Assembly: GCA_030609245.1 (NCBI GenBank)
Contig: JAUWCP010000010.1
Span: 1-21,895, forward strand
From: Hyphomicrobium sp.
GTDB taxonomy: Bacteria > Pseudomonadota > Alphaproteobacteria > Rhizobiales > Hyphomicrobiaceae
Reading direction: 5' to 3'
DNA: 21,895 nt
Below the pieces are notes generated by a model, which had not been told where the DNA came from, searched no databases, and was given only the letters and a program-made list of their open reading frames with translations. This document shows, one piece after another, positions 21,207 through 21,895 of this stretch. The first letter of the stretch is position 1, and every line of letters starts with the position of its first letter. A program made the position numbers and the translations under genes.

Positions 21207-21895
21207 CTAGCTTCCGGATTCTTCGCTGCTGGGCGTACTTCGGGCCAATAACAGCCGGGCAACGTAGAGCGCCAGCACCGCGCCAATGACCTCCGCCAGC
21301 AGAAATGGCCCCACGTCCAGCGGCCGAATTCCTGAGAACGTATTGGTAAGCGCACGGGCGATCGTCACGGCCGGATTGGCAAAGGAGGTTGAGGCCGTGA
21401 ACCAATAGGCCGACGCGATGTAGAGACCGACGCAAGGCCCAACGGCTCCGGGCCGCGAGCGCAGCGTGAGTAATATCGTCAGGACGAGCCCGAACGTCGC
21501 CACGACTTCTGCAAGCCACTGCGGCGCTCCGTTACGCTCCGTTCCCGAAAATTGGAACAGCGTTTCAGCGAACATGGCGTGCGCTACCATGACGCCCACC
21601 AGGCCGCCCATAATTTGGCTCGCGATGTAGGCGAAAAATTCAGATGTCCCAAGCGTACCGTTGAGCCGCATCACGAGCGAGACGGCCGGGTTGAGGTGCG
21701 CGCCGGAGATTGGTGCGAACATGATGATGAGCACCACCAGGATTGCACCCGTTGCGACCCCGTTCGCGAACAGCGCCAAGCCGACGTTCCCGTCCGAAAG
21801 ACGCTCCGCCATGATGCCCGAACCAACCACGGTTCCTACGAGAAAGCCGGTCCCCGTGAACTCGGCCGCAAGCTTCTGGCGCAAGTCAAAGACAG
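21207..21895 (-). CDS. MIP-family channel (aquaporin, AqpS/AqpZ-like), 5' end cut
   Basis: The reading frame continues past the window edge: residues VFDLRQKLAAEFTGTG suggest the real ATG is just outside, so at most a few residues are missing. A TTG at 21884 is a poorer alternative. Six membrane helices and both pore motifs are present: GAHLNPAVS and SFANPAVT (NPA boxes). The N-terminus (VGSGIMAERL) and overall pattern are those of the AqpS group, which in Sinorhizobium meliloti lies in the ars operon and conducts arsenite. The residue four after the second NPA is Arg (NPAVTIAR), as in the aromatic/arginine filter. The sequence ends in a Ser/Glu-rich tail. Water, glycerol or arsenite are all possible; genes to the right would decide. 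Confidence 0.9.
   Translation of the reverse strand, partial: VFDLRQKLAAEFTGTGFLVGTVVGSGIMAERLSDGNVGLALFANGVATGAILVVLIIMFAPISGAHLNPAVSLVMRLNGTLGTSEFFAYIASQIMGGLVGVMVAHAMFAETLFQFSGTERNGAPQWLAEVVATFGLVLTILLTLRSRPGAVGPCVGLYIASAYWFTASTSFANPAVTIARALTNTFSGIRPLDVGPFLLAEVIGAVLALYVARLLLARSTPSSEESGS

Overview
The window looks like a chromosomal stretch of an alphaproteobacterium, most likely order Hyphomicrobiales (Rhizobiales). I infer this from the GC-rich coding sequence, a separate hisZ subunit, a stand-alone meaB, the ilvE / marR / OmpR-type regulator / EnvZ-type kinase neighbourhood, a ReAV-type asparaginase and several small Cys-rich exported proteins. A Hyphomicrobium-like methylotroph would fit, but genus cannot be proved from the sequence alone. 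I see no rRNA, tRNA, CRISPR array, transposase, phage gene or plasmid function.

Layout. 1-497: 5' part of hisZ (-), cut by the window edge. 825-1763: exported permuted papain-fold (YiiX-like) protein (+). 1865-4322: small membrane-anchored CxxxC protein and a DUF900-type alpha/beta hydrolase (both -). 4527-6232: meaB and a pyroglutamyl-peptidase-like gene (+). 6406-7924: ReAV-type asparaginase and a small exported protein (both -). 8137-8441: decayed SRPBCC gene. 8587-11214: cold-shock-like protein, an unknown protein and a cyclic-nucleotide-domain/patatin fusion, probably one operon (+). 11229-12229: SMR transporter and DUF2147 protein (-). 12510-13691: FemAB/BioF2-type acyltransferase (+). 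13697-16309: arfB, a PYROXD2-like flavoprotein and a Cys-rich exported protein (-). 16453-17346: ilvE (-), divergent from marR, a response regulator and a histidine kinase (17543-20440, +). 20467-21895: TetR regulator and an AqpS/AqpZ-type channel (-), the channel cut by the window end.

The most striking feature is non-coding. Three diverged copies of a ~153-bp element (6256-6408, 11636-11787, 14130-14282) share one architecture: two adjacent hairpins separated by exactly 11 bp, each bounded by TAGAG...CTCTA. Each hairpin carries the same 3-nt bulge, on opposite arms, so the two are mirror images. Stem pairs co-vary between copies. In all three cases the right end lies 0-22 bp from the stop codon of a leftward gene, and twice it contains that stop codon. 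I do not recognise the family.

Functionally the window mixes housekeeping metabolism (histidine, branched-chain amino acids, asparagine, coenzyme-B12 mutase maintenance), ribosome rescue, envelope and periplasmic proteins of unknown role, and an envelope-sensing two-component system coupled to a MarR regulator. Most genes are intact and ordinary. The degraded or odd parts are the SRPBCC remnant, short tandem duplications at 500-521 and 7519-7556, and possible coding debris at 12290-12513.
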